In this document: piece after piece, positions 12,339 through 24,322 of the stretch | Numbering within the stretch: the stretch's first letter is position 1 | How the letters are laid out: each line of letters begins with the position of its first letter | Source: Pleurostoma richardsiae | Lineage: Eukaryota; Ascomycota; Sordariomycetes; Calosphaeriales; Pleurostomataceae | Direction of reading: 5' to 3' | NCBI GenBank assembly: GCA_030052745.1 | Contig: JANBVO010000042.1 | Coordinates: forward strand, 238,844-302,843 | DNA length: 64,000 nt | Translations under genes and position numbers: made by a program | Notes under the pieces: model-generated | Database searches by the model: none | The model's input: only the letters and a program-made list of their open reading frames with translations | Told to the model about the DNA's origin: nothing

Positions 12339-13157
12339 TTACAAGGAGGCTGTCAAGATCTTGAATGTGTCATCACGTCCTCCGCGATATCGGTCCTCAG
12401 CCATTTTCCAGTTGATGATGCTCCAGATATTCTCTACGTAAGCGGCCTTTCCGTTGAGGTACTAATTGCGAAGCCGTCAGCCTAGGTTGCTAGCACAGTC
12501 GAGAGCGGCGTGGTAGAGGGAGGCAACGGACCTGCAGATAGTAAGCGTGCTCCCACATATCCACACCGAAGATGGGAACCTCTCCCCCGACAACGGGGTC
12601 CTGGTCCTTGGTAGTCACGATGCGGAGTCCTGTGCTCTGCTCGTTGACAAGCCAGCCCCAGCCACTGCCCTGTATGCTAAGCAGGGCAGCAGAGAAGGCC
12701 GCCTTGAATTTGTCAAGTCCCCCCCATGTATTGTTAATCTCGACCACCAAGTTCGGGGCGGCCTCAACCTCCGTGTCACTGCTTGACTGCGGGGCAAGAT
12801 TTTGCCAGAAGAGTGAGTGGTTGATGTGCCCCCCACCGTTGAATTTGATTGCAGGCTGGAGTGCGATCTGAGACGGGATGTCGTTGGCCTGGACGGCTGC
12901 AGAATAAGATTGAAGTGCCTTGTTCAGATTGGTGACGTATGTCTGGTGGTGCTTTCCGTGGTGGAGTTCCATGATCTGCTTCGAGATGCTTGGCTCGAGA
13001 GCCTATGACTCATCAGCATTTAGTCTGGGCGGAAGGGAAGCCGGGACAACTCCGAGGCCATCGCCGGCGCCATGGATGGAGTGATCATGAAATGTGAAGG
13101 AGGTCTTACATCGTACGCATACGGCAGGGCCGGCAGGGTATAGGTGAAAGCAGCCAT
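12339..13157 (-). CDS. Manganese superoxide dismutase, cytosolic-type
   Basis: Converts superoxide to H2O2 and O2. There are three exons: 13157-13110, 13002-12532 and 12461-12339. The introns are 107 nt (GTAAGA...CATAG) and 70 nt (GTCCGT...ATTAG), both phase 0, and the protein is 213 residues. Predicted Mn ligands are His30 (ELHHGKHH), His78 (HINHSLFW), and Asp164 and His168 in the signature DMWEHAYY. The glycine-rich GGGHINH and QGSGWGWL segments are Mn/Fe-SOD typical. From the only ATG in frame, the N-terminus (MAAFTYTLPALPYAYD) lacks a mitochondrial presequence, matching the cytosolic fungal MnSOD group. However, the frame stays open upstream without an ATG and encodes an Arg/Ser-rich segment (see findings). 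The first intron-2 donor base context is non-consensus. All active-site residues are present. Confidence 0.93.
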
Positions 13158-13306
13158 GGCTGAGGCCGTGCGCAGTTTTGTCGAATAACGCGTGATTCCC
13201 TCTCTTCTGGAATTGAGAACACCGAGTTGATTGAAGACGTCAACAAAGGTCTGCTGGGGATGGAGGCTGCGAGAGAAACGGGGAGAGGAGAGAGTGACAG
13301 AGTGTA

Positions 13307-13323
13307 TGTGTGTGTGTGTGTGT
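13307..13323. repeat. (TG)n microsatellite in MnSOD leader
   Basis: About eight TG dinucleotides in a row, next to a GA-rich tract, 150 bp upstream of the MnSOD ATG. On the gene's strand it reads (CA)n and probably lies in the promoter or 5' leader. Confidence 0.85.
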
Positions 13324-13496
13324 CTCAGTTCAACCGAAAAGACAGATGCCTAAGGTACGAGGTAGGGACACCTCTTTGCCCAGGGCTTGCAGCTTACTGC
13401 CCCAGGAGCCAGCCTGGGAGCGAGTCCACACTCATAGCCATCAAGGTGCCCACGCTGGGTGAAGGAAGAACCTGAGGTTCGACATAAGTTAAGGTA

Positions 13497-13755
13497 CCAT
13501 ACAAAGGTACTTAGGTAGGTAGGTAAGATCTACCTACCTATGTAGGTACCTATCTAGGTACCTTCGTCCATACAGGTCATGCATGGCCTCAACTACGTAC
13601 CTAGATGAGGTAGGTAGTTCCCTTCACGTTCTCTTTGTCAACCAAGCAAACGTGCCTGAGGTATCGTTACAACAACCAACCTACCTAGGTACTTGCAGTA
13701 TGGAGGTAGGTTAGGCAGGAAGGCAGGTAAATACCTACGCAGTAGGTAGTCTACA
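13497..13755. repeat. Cluster of TAGGTA / TACCTA palindromic motifs
   Basis: Roughly 250 bp rich in overlapping TAGGTA, ACCTAGGT and GTACCTA words in both orientations, for example AGGTAGGTAGGTAAG near 13513 and CTACCTACCT near 13531. The units are not evenly spaced, so this is neither a CRISPR nor a regular minisatellite. The same words recur near 30505-30566 and 50710-50760 and as single copies near 45755 and 57070. This is an intergenic, self-complementary repeat family. Function unknown. Confidence 0.75.
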
Positions 13756-16231
13756 ACAGGTGCTTGTTTGTAGTTGGCATGTCAAAATAATTTGCGTTCC
13801 AAGGTGACCATGTTGGTGTTAGTGGACCATTAGGTACCCCATTTCTCTTTTGAGAGCAATCCGACGCAAACTTGCTCAACTTGCACCCCCTCATGTCTAC
13901 CCAAGTACTGCAATTGGATTTCTAGGCTGTTCTTGCTTGTGGAACTTTTTGTTGGGGCAGGCTATATTGGATGGTAGCGGCATGTATATCTGGGTAAATA
14001 GGAGTGGACAGCCTGCCCGCTCCGCCCCAAGCATACCTCCTGCCTCCCATGTAGGCGATAGTGCACATCCGAGGGCCGGGTTGTTTTCAGCTCTATCTGT
14101 ACACTGCAACTAACAAGATTATGTTATATTCGGAGCTTTGGAAGCAAGGGAAGCCCTGGTCCAATGGCTGGTCTATTGCAAGTTTGTAGCCGGCCTGGTG
14201 GGATAGATACCTCCGGACGTGCCCTTCTTGGCTTGCTACTACGTGCAATCTTCTAGCCACCTGACCTATGCCCTTCATATAAGCTCTGTAAGCTTGAAAT
14301 ACCTCAGTCTCTACGAATATCTGCTCTAGCATAAGTCGTTTGTCTGCGAAGGGCGCCTTCTCTACAGCATACCTACTTGCCTCTCTCCGGTATATGACAC
14401 CACGATTTGTCTGTGCTGGATCTCTGGAATCCCACAAATCCCTAAACGATGTGCGGGACAGGGGAAAGATACGTCGACGCCACAGAGCGCTTTGGGGCTC
14501 TTGCAGTCTTGGGTTTTGTTCCAGATCCGCAGCCCAACCCACGAGACCCCAAATGCAGCACGCGCCAGCCTTGGACGCTCCTGTTCTATAACAACAGAGA
14601 TCACTCCAGCCCCGTCGCAACCCATATAGGCTTCCATAGTAACGATAGTTCGCGTGAATTCCAGACCTGTCAGCAGCTGGCCGTCATCATCTCGTACGTT
14701 TTCTTCCTGGACACCGCAGGACTTTATCTGACAAGCACACCAGACCTACTGGGGACCTGACAGGGCCACCCAGGGAGAGCAGCCTACTCTGCAAGTTCAG
14801 ATTATCAAGTAATCAATGGTGTATTGGGTCTGACGGGCAATATATGGAGCTGGAACTGCCAGATCCTCTTCTTCTACAAGTCGGCGCCTCCGGAATCATT
14901 GGGAGGCGTATTTCATTGTTTGGCGACTCCGCAAAACCCATGGGTCCGCCACTACTCCTAGCCGAAGGGATCGTTGGCTTCAATCATCTTTGAATCGGCT
15001 GCGATAACCTAGCCTGCCAAATCAGCTTCCGCTCAGCCGATGATATGATGCTTCACTCTCGGCCACAGCATCTGTCAACCGTATGTAACAATTTTTCTTC
15101 TGTGGAGTGGAAAGAGACTCTACATAGTACTAAATTGATAGTGAAGCTGCGATACGCTCTAATTATATTCACTATCTGTCTGCAAGCTCATACTATTTAT
15201 TCATCAAGCCCTAACCATGTTAAGTCAGACTTAAGATCACCTCAAACAACCATTCGAATCCCCGCATGGGAAAATAAGTGATTTGCTACCGTCTTCGGTT
15301 CAAAGCTGTCCACGATTCGAACCCTCTATTAAACTTCGCAAAGCTGTATTGAACGGTGAGAAAGTCCGGTGATAGATGCCGGCCGGTCGCGGCGTCGGTA
15401 ACGGCCATTGGGCCAATAGTCAGTCCATGCGGTTATAGGGAGTGATTAGACTGCCATATTAACATCTAGAGCTTGAGAGAACATAGACTCTGTACGCTAG
15501 ACGGTCCGATGCTAAGAAACCTGCAAGTATTCGGTCGCACAGGCGTAATACATGCAATGCTCGATTAGAAATAGTCCCAGAGTTGTGTAGCGGCCGATAA
15601 GCTGGAAATACGTGCCGTGCGAGGCTCGTTTCATCATTGCCGACAAAGCCATCGTTCTGCCAACTTCTAACAACTTCGTACTGTCAGAAAACAGCAATAG
15701 CATGAGAAGGGGAGCCACAGCGGTCCAGCAAGGCAAGGGGCGCTGTCGTGGGACATGACTCTGAGTCAAAAAACCTTGCACATAGGCAGAGTAAGGATAT
15801 CTACCTCACGTGCAGATAACTGAGGTCGGTGCGGTCGGTAAGGGGGGATCTCATCAGTCCTGATTCGGCGTGCCGGCAGAAAGGCGCCGAGGAGGCAGTC
15901 AGTCAATCAGCCAGTCGACCCACGGAAGTAACTCGTGACACTGGAGAATGCCAATCAAGGAAAACCAGGCTTGAAATCGTTAGCCAACACAGGAGGCCGA
16001 GCGGGTGGTGGCATCAGGGTCCAAAATGCTTATGGCCATCTTTCAGCGACAATTTCCTGTCACAAATAATAGGTACAATTAAGCACAGAAATGATGGGAG
16101 CCCAAAAGAGTCGATATCAAATTACTCTCTTTACGGCGTATTGAGGGTGGGAGCGGACTGAAGCCTCGACGAGCACAAGAGCGAAGGGACAAAGGAAGTG
16201 AATACCCATTTACTAAGTGGCATCTAAGAAA

Positions 16232-17409
16232 TCAGACAAGCGGAACCTCCCTTCCCGTCCTAGCACTCTCTTTCAAAGCCTCAATGATCCTCAACACATC
16301 CGCAGCTTGGCCAGCGGATACCGGGACGTCATCCTCTTTCCCGCTTGAGATAGCATCCCCGAAGAGTTCGAAGAGTTTGACGTACGTCTGCGGCTCTACG
16401 GTGGGACAGGGCGCATCTTCAAAAGAACCGTTCTCTTGGAGGGTACAAAGGCGACCCTCGCGCGATGAATCCTCCTTGCCAAAGTCTGGGTCCGAAGCCT
16501 TCTTTCCACCCCTCAGTTGATCTTCTTGGGGGTCGAGACCTGTCTTGTGGTAACTTCCTTTAGACCCGCGAACCCAGAAGCGCGGTTGCTTTGCCTCCAC
16601 GCTAAGGACACCGATCCGTACATGAACTAGGAGGCCGCGATCGGCGTAGCTCAGCACAGCATTGATACTGTCCGGTTCTTGATCAGACCCCTCTCCCGAG
16701 ACGAGCCGTCCGGTTCGCTGATCGACAAACTTGGCGTAGGCGGCAGTCGGTTTGCCGAAAAGCACATACACCTGGTCGATGAGGTGGGAGCCGAGGTCGT
16801 AGAGGACTCCACCGGCCTGGGCCATGCCTAACTTGCCCTTCCACGTCGCGGGCTTATCAACACGGTAGCGATCAAAGTGTGTCTCGAACTCATATATCCG
16901 GCCCAGGGTTCCGTCGCCGATGAGCTTGCGCACAGTCAAAAAATCCGAGTCCCAGCGGCGATTTTGGTAGACACACAGCATCCTTCGGTGCTCGCGAGCC
17001 AGGGCAGCAAGCGCTTCTGCCTCGGCAGACGTTGCAACGAACGGCTTTTCGACGAGGACATGCTTGTCACTCTCCAAGGCCTTGCTGGCCAAGGCAAAAT
17101 GAGTATCTGGTGGGGTAGAGATGATGACAACTTGGACGTCGGGGTCCTGTAACATCGAATCGGCGGACGTGAAATGCTTGAGCGAAGGGTAGTCGGCCGG
17201 GGCCGAATTACCGGGCGAAGGACTACGCTGGACAATAGCGTACAGCTTCAAGGACTTCGTGAGCTGGACGAAAGGAATGTGGAAGACCTTGGCTGACAGG
17301 CTAGCAGGAATCAGGCAGGTCAGCGGAATTCGTCCTATGGACGGCTGGAACGGCCGTACAGCTTCACTCACCCGTAGCCGATGACGCCGACATTGTAAGG
17401 ACCGGCCAT
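16232..17409 (-). CDS. Gfo/Idh/MocA-family NAD(P)-dependent oxidoreductase
   Basis: Dehydrogenase of sugars, inositols or related alcohols; exact substrate unknown. Exons are 17409-17372 and 17300-16232, with a 71-nt intron 17371-17301 (GTGAGT...TGCTAG), giving 368 residues. The short first exon supplies the start of the Rossmann fold, and the join reads GVIGYGLSAKVFHIPF, a complete nucleotide-binding loop. That join is why I chose this ATG rather than the unspliced frame. VLVEKPFVAT contains the EKP motif that carries the catalytic Lys of the family. The C-terminal half (about 125-340) fits the alpha/beta substrate domain, with GGVLYDLGSHLIDQ containing the usual Gly/His pattern. Soluble, probably cytosolic. 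No neighbouring gene suggests a pathway. Confidence 0.9.
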
Positions 17410-20048
17410 GCTGACTATAATATCTCGGCTTCGGTGTTGAGATGCGTAGCCTGACTGTGTGCAAAGGCTGTAACGGCGGCAGAGGCGTCAATCAGAGCAG
17501 AATACCAAGCACGAAGAGAGGCATGTCGATGGTGATGGGTGAGGGGCTACTTAAATACCAGATAAAACTCCCCGTACCTGCGGAGACTCCGGTTATGACG
17601 ACAACAGCGATACCCCCTCCGTGGGCCTCAGAGGACCTTGTGATGCTACAGATTGGACGGATCCTGGTTGTCTCCGAGGACCCGGGCTGTATCCATCTTG
17701 TCAAGTCAGGAGATTTCAGCCCATGCTCACGGGCATGGTGCTTTGCGTTCCTGTACGTCAAGATACAGAGCCGCCTGGTACGGAGGGCGGGGTCGGCCCT
17801 TTTTCACAAGTACCTGGGTATCTGCGGGTCTCGGCAGTACATTGTTCCGCCTCCAAAACACGCCGAACAAATGAAACTGCTCAAATTCATCGCGGAAGGC
17901 TAAGCTAAATCGGGGAATTTTAACAGTTCTTCACGGCTGACTAATCAAACCGGAAACGCGCCGCATCAAGCGCGGCAAGCCTTACTCGTGTCTCATGCGA
18001 GTCAAACGATATTCAGCATGGTTCGTGCGTGCTGCCATCGCCTCAGTGAGGAATCTGGATATTCAGTGGCCTTAGGTAAGTTGGCAACTCGCGAGATGGT
18101 TCTTGGGAGACTTCCCCGATTGACAACCCCTGCGTGCTAATAGCAAGTAATTAGAGGGAAACAGATTATGACGCGATTTCCTCCCACTGGAATGGACTTT
18201 GTTCCGTGAATCTTTTTTTCTCATTCTTGTTGAACTTTGTCGGACAGGGCCCGTTGAGTATGAGCAGGTGAGAGCCATAATCAACAGCTCCTGGAACTGT
18301 TGAGAGTGGCTCGTCCCCTGAATTCATCTCCAATGGAATCGGGGGAGGAGGCGGTTGGTCGTAACTACGAGAACGTAAAGTCGTTGTTTCGTCTCACAGT
18401 ATTTGCTAAAATGGAATCCATCTTACCAAAATGATGCGAGAAAGCTCGATTGGAAAGGAGTACACTCCTTCCTTCTTTGTCATGTCTAACAAACCCTTGA
18501 CTGCCCGGCTGTATCCCCTATGTAATTATCTTACCTCCATCCCTACCATATTGTTCAGATCACCAGGATCCATATCTTTTCATGCTTCTCTTCCATTTGT
18601 ATTGCTACAAAAATAGGAATAAGGTTGGAAGAGGTCACCTGTAAACATACCCATCACACCTCGTTACCCCATCCCTGCAGCTGAACCGAAGTAATGTGTG
18701 CTATGAGCTGTCTCTGACTGGTCATTATCAGGGCCTTAATGAACTTCCCACTGGACAAGATTCATAGAATTTCAAGCTGGAGGGGAAAAAAAATTACATG
18801 TCAGTCGGTTCTAAGGAGCCAAAATGAGGTCAGGGCGGACCGTGCCGTTCTGAAGTTCCCTACAGGTGCTATCTCATGCCCAACCAGTTTTCCAGCTCCC
18901 GAGGAGTAGTAGACTCAGCCCTCCAGGAGTGAAAGGGGATGTTCTCATTCGACTTGAGTGTCAAAAAACGCTAATCAATCACCTTATTCATTATGATTGG
19001 CAAGACCGACAGGGTAACGACGACGTTTCGCCACGTCACGCAACCATCTTAGGCTAGTCAACAGCGTTCTGTCGCAAGATCGGCATTTCTGTTTGTTCTT
19101 ATGGCGAGTACATGTCTTCCGCGCCAGCCGTGAGCCGGAAAGTCGCCTCCATGCGAGCGTTATCGGTGTCGGCTGTGGGTCGATCGCAGCTGTGGTATTG
19201 GTGCCCTACACGAGATGGAGAGAGCGAGACACAGAAACAGGAGCAGGAAAGAGAGTTCGGGCTGTATTTGCTAGACTCAGACCTCATTACATTGCTTAGG
19301 ATCTGGTACATAGCGAAACGGAAATTGGGCTTTCACGGACCGAAAGCGCAGAATAATTACGAGCTCGTCGCCTACGTCCAATTATCTACGAGGAAAGCGG
19401 TTGTCAATGACGCATTATCACGTCTCCGTCAGGAATACACGTCTAGGACAATTAGGAGCGCTCGGGGGCAACCAACTCTCCGAGTCGTCCCTATGTAGCG
19501 GTTGATCTACCCCCGGTTGATGCTTTCCTCTGCTTTAGGAGAGAGCTAACAATGAAGGCGCTTGCGCTTAATAGCAGGCCGGCAGTCCAGAGGATTATCG
19601 TCATCACGGCAATAAATCTTCAGGTTAATGCCTGGATGTTCTCAAGGTTGTGTCCATGTTCATCGTGTATTCTGTCTCTTTGTATAGGGGTAGGCTATAT
19701 CTATTTAACGAAGTTGCGCTTGAACATCTCTTGATCAATAGTTGATACCCGTGCCATGACTAGCATGACAGAGCAAGACATCTTGTGGCTTGGACCTTAG
19801 GAGAGTCGATGCCCTCAACGGAGGTCCACGACGTGCGTGAAAGAAACGAGGCTAAAGTCGTGAAATTGGAGGAATTCCAGGTGCTGTATGACCCCAGTGA
19901 TGCACAAACGAAGGCGGAGCCAAGAGTAACTCGGGAGTATCTGTAATCAGGCGGACAACGAAAGCGTAATTGGCAGGAACATTCGAAAACAGTAGAACAA
20001 AGAAAACAGAATAATATTGTAATGAAAGACTATCTTATCATGCCAGGC
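17410..20048. other. Gene-poor interval
   Basis: About 2.6 kb upstream of the oxidoreductase and downstream of the dioxygenase. The longest frame with an ATG, plus 19112-19498 (128 codons, starting MSSAPAVSRK), has no recognisable domain. I do not call it a gene, though it could be a lineage-specific one. The plus-strand frame 17442-17903 overlaps the oxidoreductase promoter and looks random. Confidence 0.45.
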
Positions 20049-21515
20049 TCAGCCAACCACTTCCCCTTCTGCATCTTCAAGGAGAAACGCTGCGGACCCC
20101 GAAGTGTACTTGGGTGGCCGATACTCTGTCACAGGAACGACAGGATACTTTCGCTCGACGGAGCGCCCGAGCCTCGACATCGTGCGCGATTCGCCATGGG
20201 CAACGTGGTCTTCCTCCTTGTAGTATCCGAAAGCGGCTCTCCAAGGGACACTCATGCTCTGGGGGATACTCCAGCCCAGTTTGGAGTTTCGGAGCCAGAG
20301 GCGGACTAGGTGTCGTCGGCAATTTGGCTCTCCGCCGTCCTCATATGAGTCTCTTGCATGTAGGAGAGCCCAGTTGTTGATGAACAGGATGTCACCAGGC
20401 TGACCTACGATATCAAGACGGTGCTGATTCGCTAGTTCTGCGACGATCTTGAGTGCCTCAAGTTGAGTAGCAGTCAGGCTTGGTACGGGTTCTTCGGACC
20501 GACAGACAGACGCGGTTGGACGAACTCCCAATCTCCCAGGATCAAGACTGGTCATGACTTTTCCATCGTGGTACTGAAGTATGGGAGCAAGAACATAGCT
20601 GGGGGGCCGGCCGGATCTATTGATGTCAACATTCAGGAGGCGGTCTTCGGTTTCCAGGACTCGACTCACATCTGGATTGGCCAAGTTGGGCTCATGAGAG
20701 CTCCAAGGGCATCCGGATTATCTCTTGCCAGCTCGTTGTAGATAAACCATGAGGATGCGACATATGTCGCACCTCTTTTTCTGGCGGACTCTCTGAATTG
20801 AAGGGCGAGTATGTCCGTGCCCATGTCAGAATGAAATGGCATACCGGTGTTGGTATGTATGCCATGTCTCTGATCATATGGAACTTTCCACTCAGCCGAG
20901 TCTGTGATATGTGCTACAATCTTTTAGCCGCGTCCTTGGTGTCATAATCCCAAGACGGTTCGTACTCAACGCGTTGCCTTTCCTATCCTGAAGGCCGACC
21001 ATGTCCCCAATATAACTGGAAACCCCCAGGTAGATTATGAGAGCATCCTCGGCGGAATAACGTTTCATGTCGAATCCTCGTAGGAGAGCGAAACCCTTGC
21101 CGCAATGCAAGTCGACGGCCACGCGGCACAGTCGCTCTTGCACTGTTGGAAGCGGGAAGGTTGCGGGAGTGACCTCGTCACCATCCAGTCCGAAGGCTAA
21201 CACAGAAGTCAGTCGCCATCGGCAAACGCAACTAGATCAGTCGGAGTTTGTGTACGGACTTTTGAATGCCTGGAGAGCGGTCTCAATTTCGGCAACCTCG
21301 TGGTGCTTCAAATGTAAAATGTATGTGGGCAACGCGAAGTCTAAGCCTGTCCATGTTAAAGGACCCTGCACAGAGTCTGGCACATCATGGAGGGATGATT
21401 GATGAGCCATAGCCTCTCCCACGTGCACAGCAGTCTTCGTTTCCGGAAGCAAAACATAATTGAGTTCCGCATCGCCGCAGTGGAGGCTCTCTGCGGTTGA
21501 GGGAGACTGCGTCAT
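20049..21515 (-). CDS. TauD/TfdA-type Fe(II)/2-oxoglutarate dioxygenase-like protein
   Basis: Clavaminate-synthase-like oxygenase that would hydroxylate an unknown small acid using Fe(II), O2 and 2-oxoglutarate. Four exons: 21515-21260, 21196-20966, 20913-20670 and 20616-20049, giving 432 residues. The introns are 63, 52 and 53 nt: GTCCGT...TTAG, GTACGA...GTAG, GTGAGT...ATAG. Each join restores family sequence: FKTFGLDGDEV, RKGNALTHITD and WPIQISGRPPSYVLAP. The iron triad is visible as HxD in MPFHSDMGTD and the distal His in NNWALLHARD. The Arg-rich RRHLVRLWLR should hold the 2OG-binding Arg. The C-terminal KYPVVPVTEYRPPKY is typical of the fungal branch. A TATA box lies about 154 bp upstream. 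No frameshift or stop remains after splicing. Confidence 0.88.
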
Positions 21516-24322
21516 TGTCTCGGGGAATTCGTGACGTTGCGGTGATACGTAGTAGAATAGATTCGAGTCCCTCTTGTGAGGGAGCGTTCGCGTCGCTCTT
21601 GGAGAGCCGAACTCGCCAGAAATATCGCCACATCCTGCTGCAGGGCCTCATCAACATGGGGTACCCCCTTTATAAGTCAGCAGGATCCGGCAAGCCATTG
21701 TCGACAAGCCTTAAAGGAGGACTCGGCCCGTTGAAGCTACGTTAGGGAGGGATCCTGATGACCGAGGTTGGGGAGTACAAACCAAACCTCCACTAGGTGC
21801 CTCTTGACATCATTGGTTGGGGGCACCGAAAGGACGATAATCGGACAAGTAAAAACGGCATCGTGGTGGAGTTGCATCTTCTTCCGGAGCAGACCAAGAA
21901 TTTGTCCCAAAGAGACGGCACGATAGCTAACCGAGTCTGACCAGAGGGAGCTGGATTCATTGCCGGCGATGGAGAGACGTATGAGGCTATCAGGAATATA
22001 GACTTTAAAGAGGTCCATGGTTGGTATTGTCCGCTCTTTCCCTGACTTCCTGAACGGATAGTCAAGTGGAAGATGTCAGCAAGGGATCGAAGCCCCTTTT
22101 ATCGCGTGCGATGCGGTGGCTGCGGAAGATTGAGGGTCATTAGCTACTGGGGTAAAGTTGGGCATCGTCTCTTGACATTTCTGTCTTGCCAGGGGCATGG
22201 CTCGGCATACACACTCTTTCCGACTGGTTGACAGAGTAACGTCTACTTTGTGTCGGGTGTCTAATCGCCATGTCGACTCTTCTCGGTCGCACAGTCACAA
22301 AGAGGACGAGAATATCTCCTCGTCCCAGTACCTAGGGAACCTGAAGGTTCCTAAGCCCAACGGATCTAGCGTCAAGGTCTGTACACTACCAATACCTGAG
22401 ATGTCACCTAATTCGCCCAAGATGCCTAGAGCTCCCGCTCGGGTTTCGGATCGACCCGTCCAGTCCACAAGTAGTCGGTATTACCAACTATAAGTCACTT
22501 TTCTCTGATCAAGCCCAGCAGGGGCCAGAAAAAGAGATGAAGACCAGATGGAGGTATAGGAGGGGATGCATTCGAACCATTCCACACCCGTGGTCAGCTA
22601 CGTCAGCCTCTACCCGTTCTCCTGCCGACACGATCACCGCCGCGAGGAACGTCGTTTCTTACCCCCCTCCCTCCCGTACAACACTTCTTCGACAGCCCTA
22701 TTCCCTACTTGTGCGCCTGAAAGCCAGTCCTCGTTAGTCCCGCATATAAGATCTTCAACCACTGGTTGTACAGCAACTTTTGCCGTACGACGCCTTTCGC
22801 CTCGTCTGAGAAAGTTGGAGATAGTTCTCCGTGTCAGTGATCTCCTTGCATGGGTTCAATCTCTCTGATTGGACTATGGTCCATGCAGCAAATCATGCCG
22901 CTCAAATCAGGTATACATCCACCTCTGAGCAGTGACAGACCATCACGCCGATTTCAGGAGACTATGAAGCATAGGCAGCATGCCATGCATCCACGTGGCG
23001 CGCCTAACAACAATTCCACTGCAAGCCAGGCACGCATCAGGATGGTTCGCCGGTCTCATCCCCGGTTTTATCGCCCTTTTCTTGTCCCTGATTCGAGGCC
23101 AGAGTTGGAGGCTCGTCGTGTTGGTTGCGACTCACCGGTTTCCACCCCGGGCCGCTTGGCTGAAGCCTATCAAAGGCACCTCGCCGGGAGAGCGTCGCCA
23201 GCACCTGCATCCGCCACAATTCGCAACTTCTAGAGGCATAACCTAGTCGATATGCAATGTGCTTATCAATGCAAAAACGGCCTAAACGAGGCTGGTATCT
23301 ACCAAGGCGATACTTTATCATATGTTTGCCCTCGAGCGAGTGACGTAGCCCAAATTGTTATCTCAGACCTACGCTCGCACCTTTTTCATTCCAGCAACTG
23401 CCTGTACCACAGGTCATCTCCGGTGATGCAAACATCCACATGAATTTATCAAGGGTATCGCTTACGGTGACCGGTAGAGCGATTAACCCCCTCCTTAAAG
23501 GATACCATAGTAGGAGCTGCCGATTCGGACCCCCTGGGAGATCTCGGACGGCGTCGGCGAACACCAAGAGCATTTGGGTGGGGGGAGTTGATCGGGAACC
23601 GCATCTTGCGGTCAGGCGCAGCTCCTGAACAGGTTCGAATCATTTAGCTCTAAACCAGATGGCGGTCTGTCGACGGGGACATGGTGTGTCGATGGCGGCA
23701 TGCATGCGCTGGGTTGTCACAGTGGCGTGCATGAAGGCTCTCGGATACTACTGGACAGTAGCCAGGCCGGTGAGCACACCATTTCAGACAAACCCCGCTC
23801 TGTCGGCCAGATTCCTGCTCTCGTAGCGCTGATGTCTCCTGCAAATACCTGGTCAAAGTGCAGTAAGGCAAGCGTCCGTCCGGGAAACCGGACTTTCACT
23901 CGCTGGGGGGCTCATATTGTGCCACGCACCACATCACCAACTTGTCAATATCCTTCCAGGTGACGCTATCGAGCCTACGGTCTCGGCCTATACGTAGTGT
24001 TTCTTTAGAGAGCTTCCTCCGTCAGTATACGTTCGTGGAGCCTCACCAAAAAGACGGCAGTGGGCCGCTCCGGGGGAGGTGGTTACTGCAGGAAGAACAC
24101 TTGGGGTAATGAAGCGACGGCGTGGAACTGCCCAGGGCTCCCACCCCGTCCAGGCCGAGATGGCCCAAAATGTTGCGGTTCGTTCTGACATCCCTCACAT
24201 ATTGTCTGAGAAATAGCCACGCTTGTGGTCTTGGGCGTACAACGTCCTGCTGCTTCCTCCGTCTGGCCTCATACTGCCTTGTATCTCCGTGCGGCTAACC
24301 GGTGTAGCCGATATACCAGACG
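21516..24322. other. Intergenic with one small unrecognised ORF
   Basis: About 2.8 kb between the dioxygenase (-) and the Zn2Cys6 regulator (+), that is, a divergent promoter region plus filler. A minus-strand ATG frame at 22018-21737 (93 codons, starting MDLFKVYIPDSLIRLSIAG) has protein-like composition and lies just upstream of the dioxygenase on the same strand. I do not recognise it. It may be a small gene or a fragment. Other frames look random. Confidence 0.4.
21669..21674 (-). promoter_or_regulatory. TATA box of the TauD-like gene
   Basis: TATAAA on the minus strand (plus-strand TTTATA), about 154 bp before the ATG at 21515, in a GC-richer context. Position fits a fungal core promoter. 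Not proven. Confidence 0.5.

Larger units (their letters stand above)
13158..16231. other. Gene-poor interval with one odd ORF
   Basis: About 3.1 kb between MnSOD and the oxidoreductase start/stop regions. Apart from the simple repeats listed separately, the only notable frame is minus 14620-14093 (175 codons). It begins without ATG and contains a plausible protein-like stretch (GVIYRREASRYAVEKAPF) that I do not recognise. It could be a decayed gene. Nothing else is supportable. Confidence 0.45.

Noticed and set aside
13497-13755. Possible CRISPR or minisatellite array
   Set aside because: Words are palindromic and unevenly spaced, with no spacer/repeat alternation; fungal nuclear DNA does not carry CRISPR arrays.
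16877-17152. Plus-strand ORFs within the Gfo/Idh/MocA gene
   Set aside because: Antisense shadows of the coding exon.
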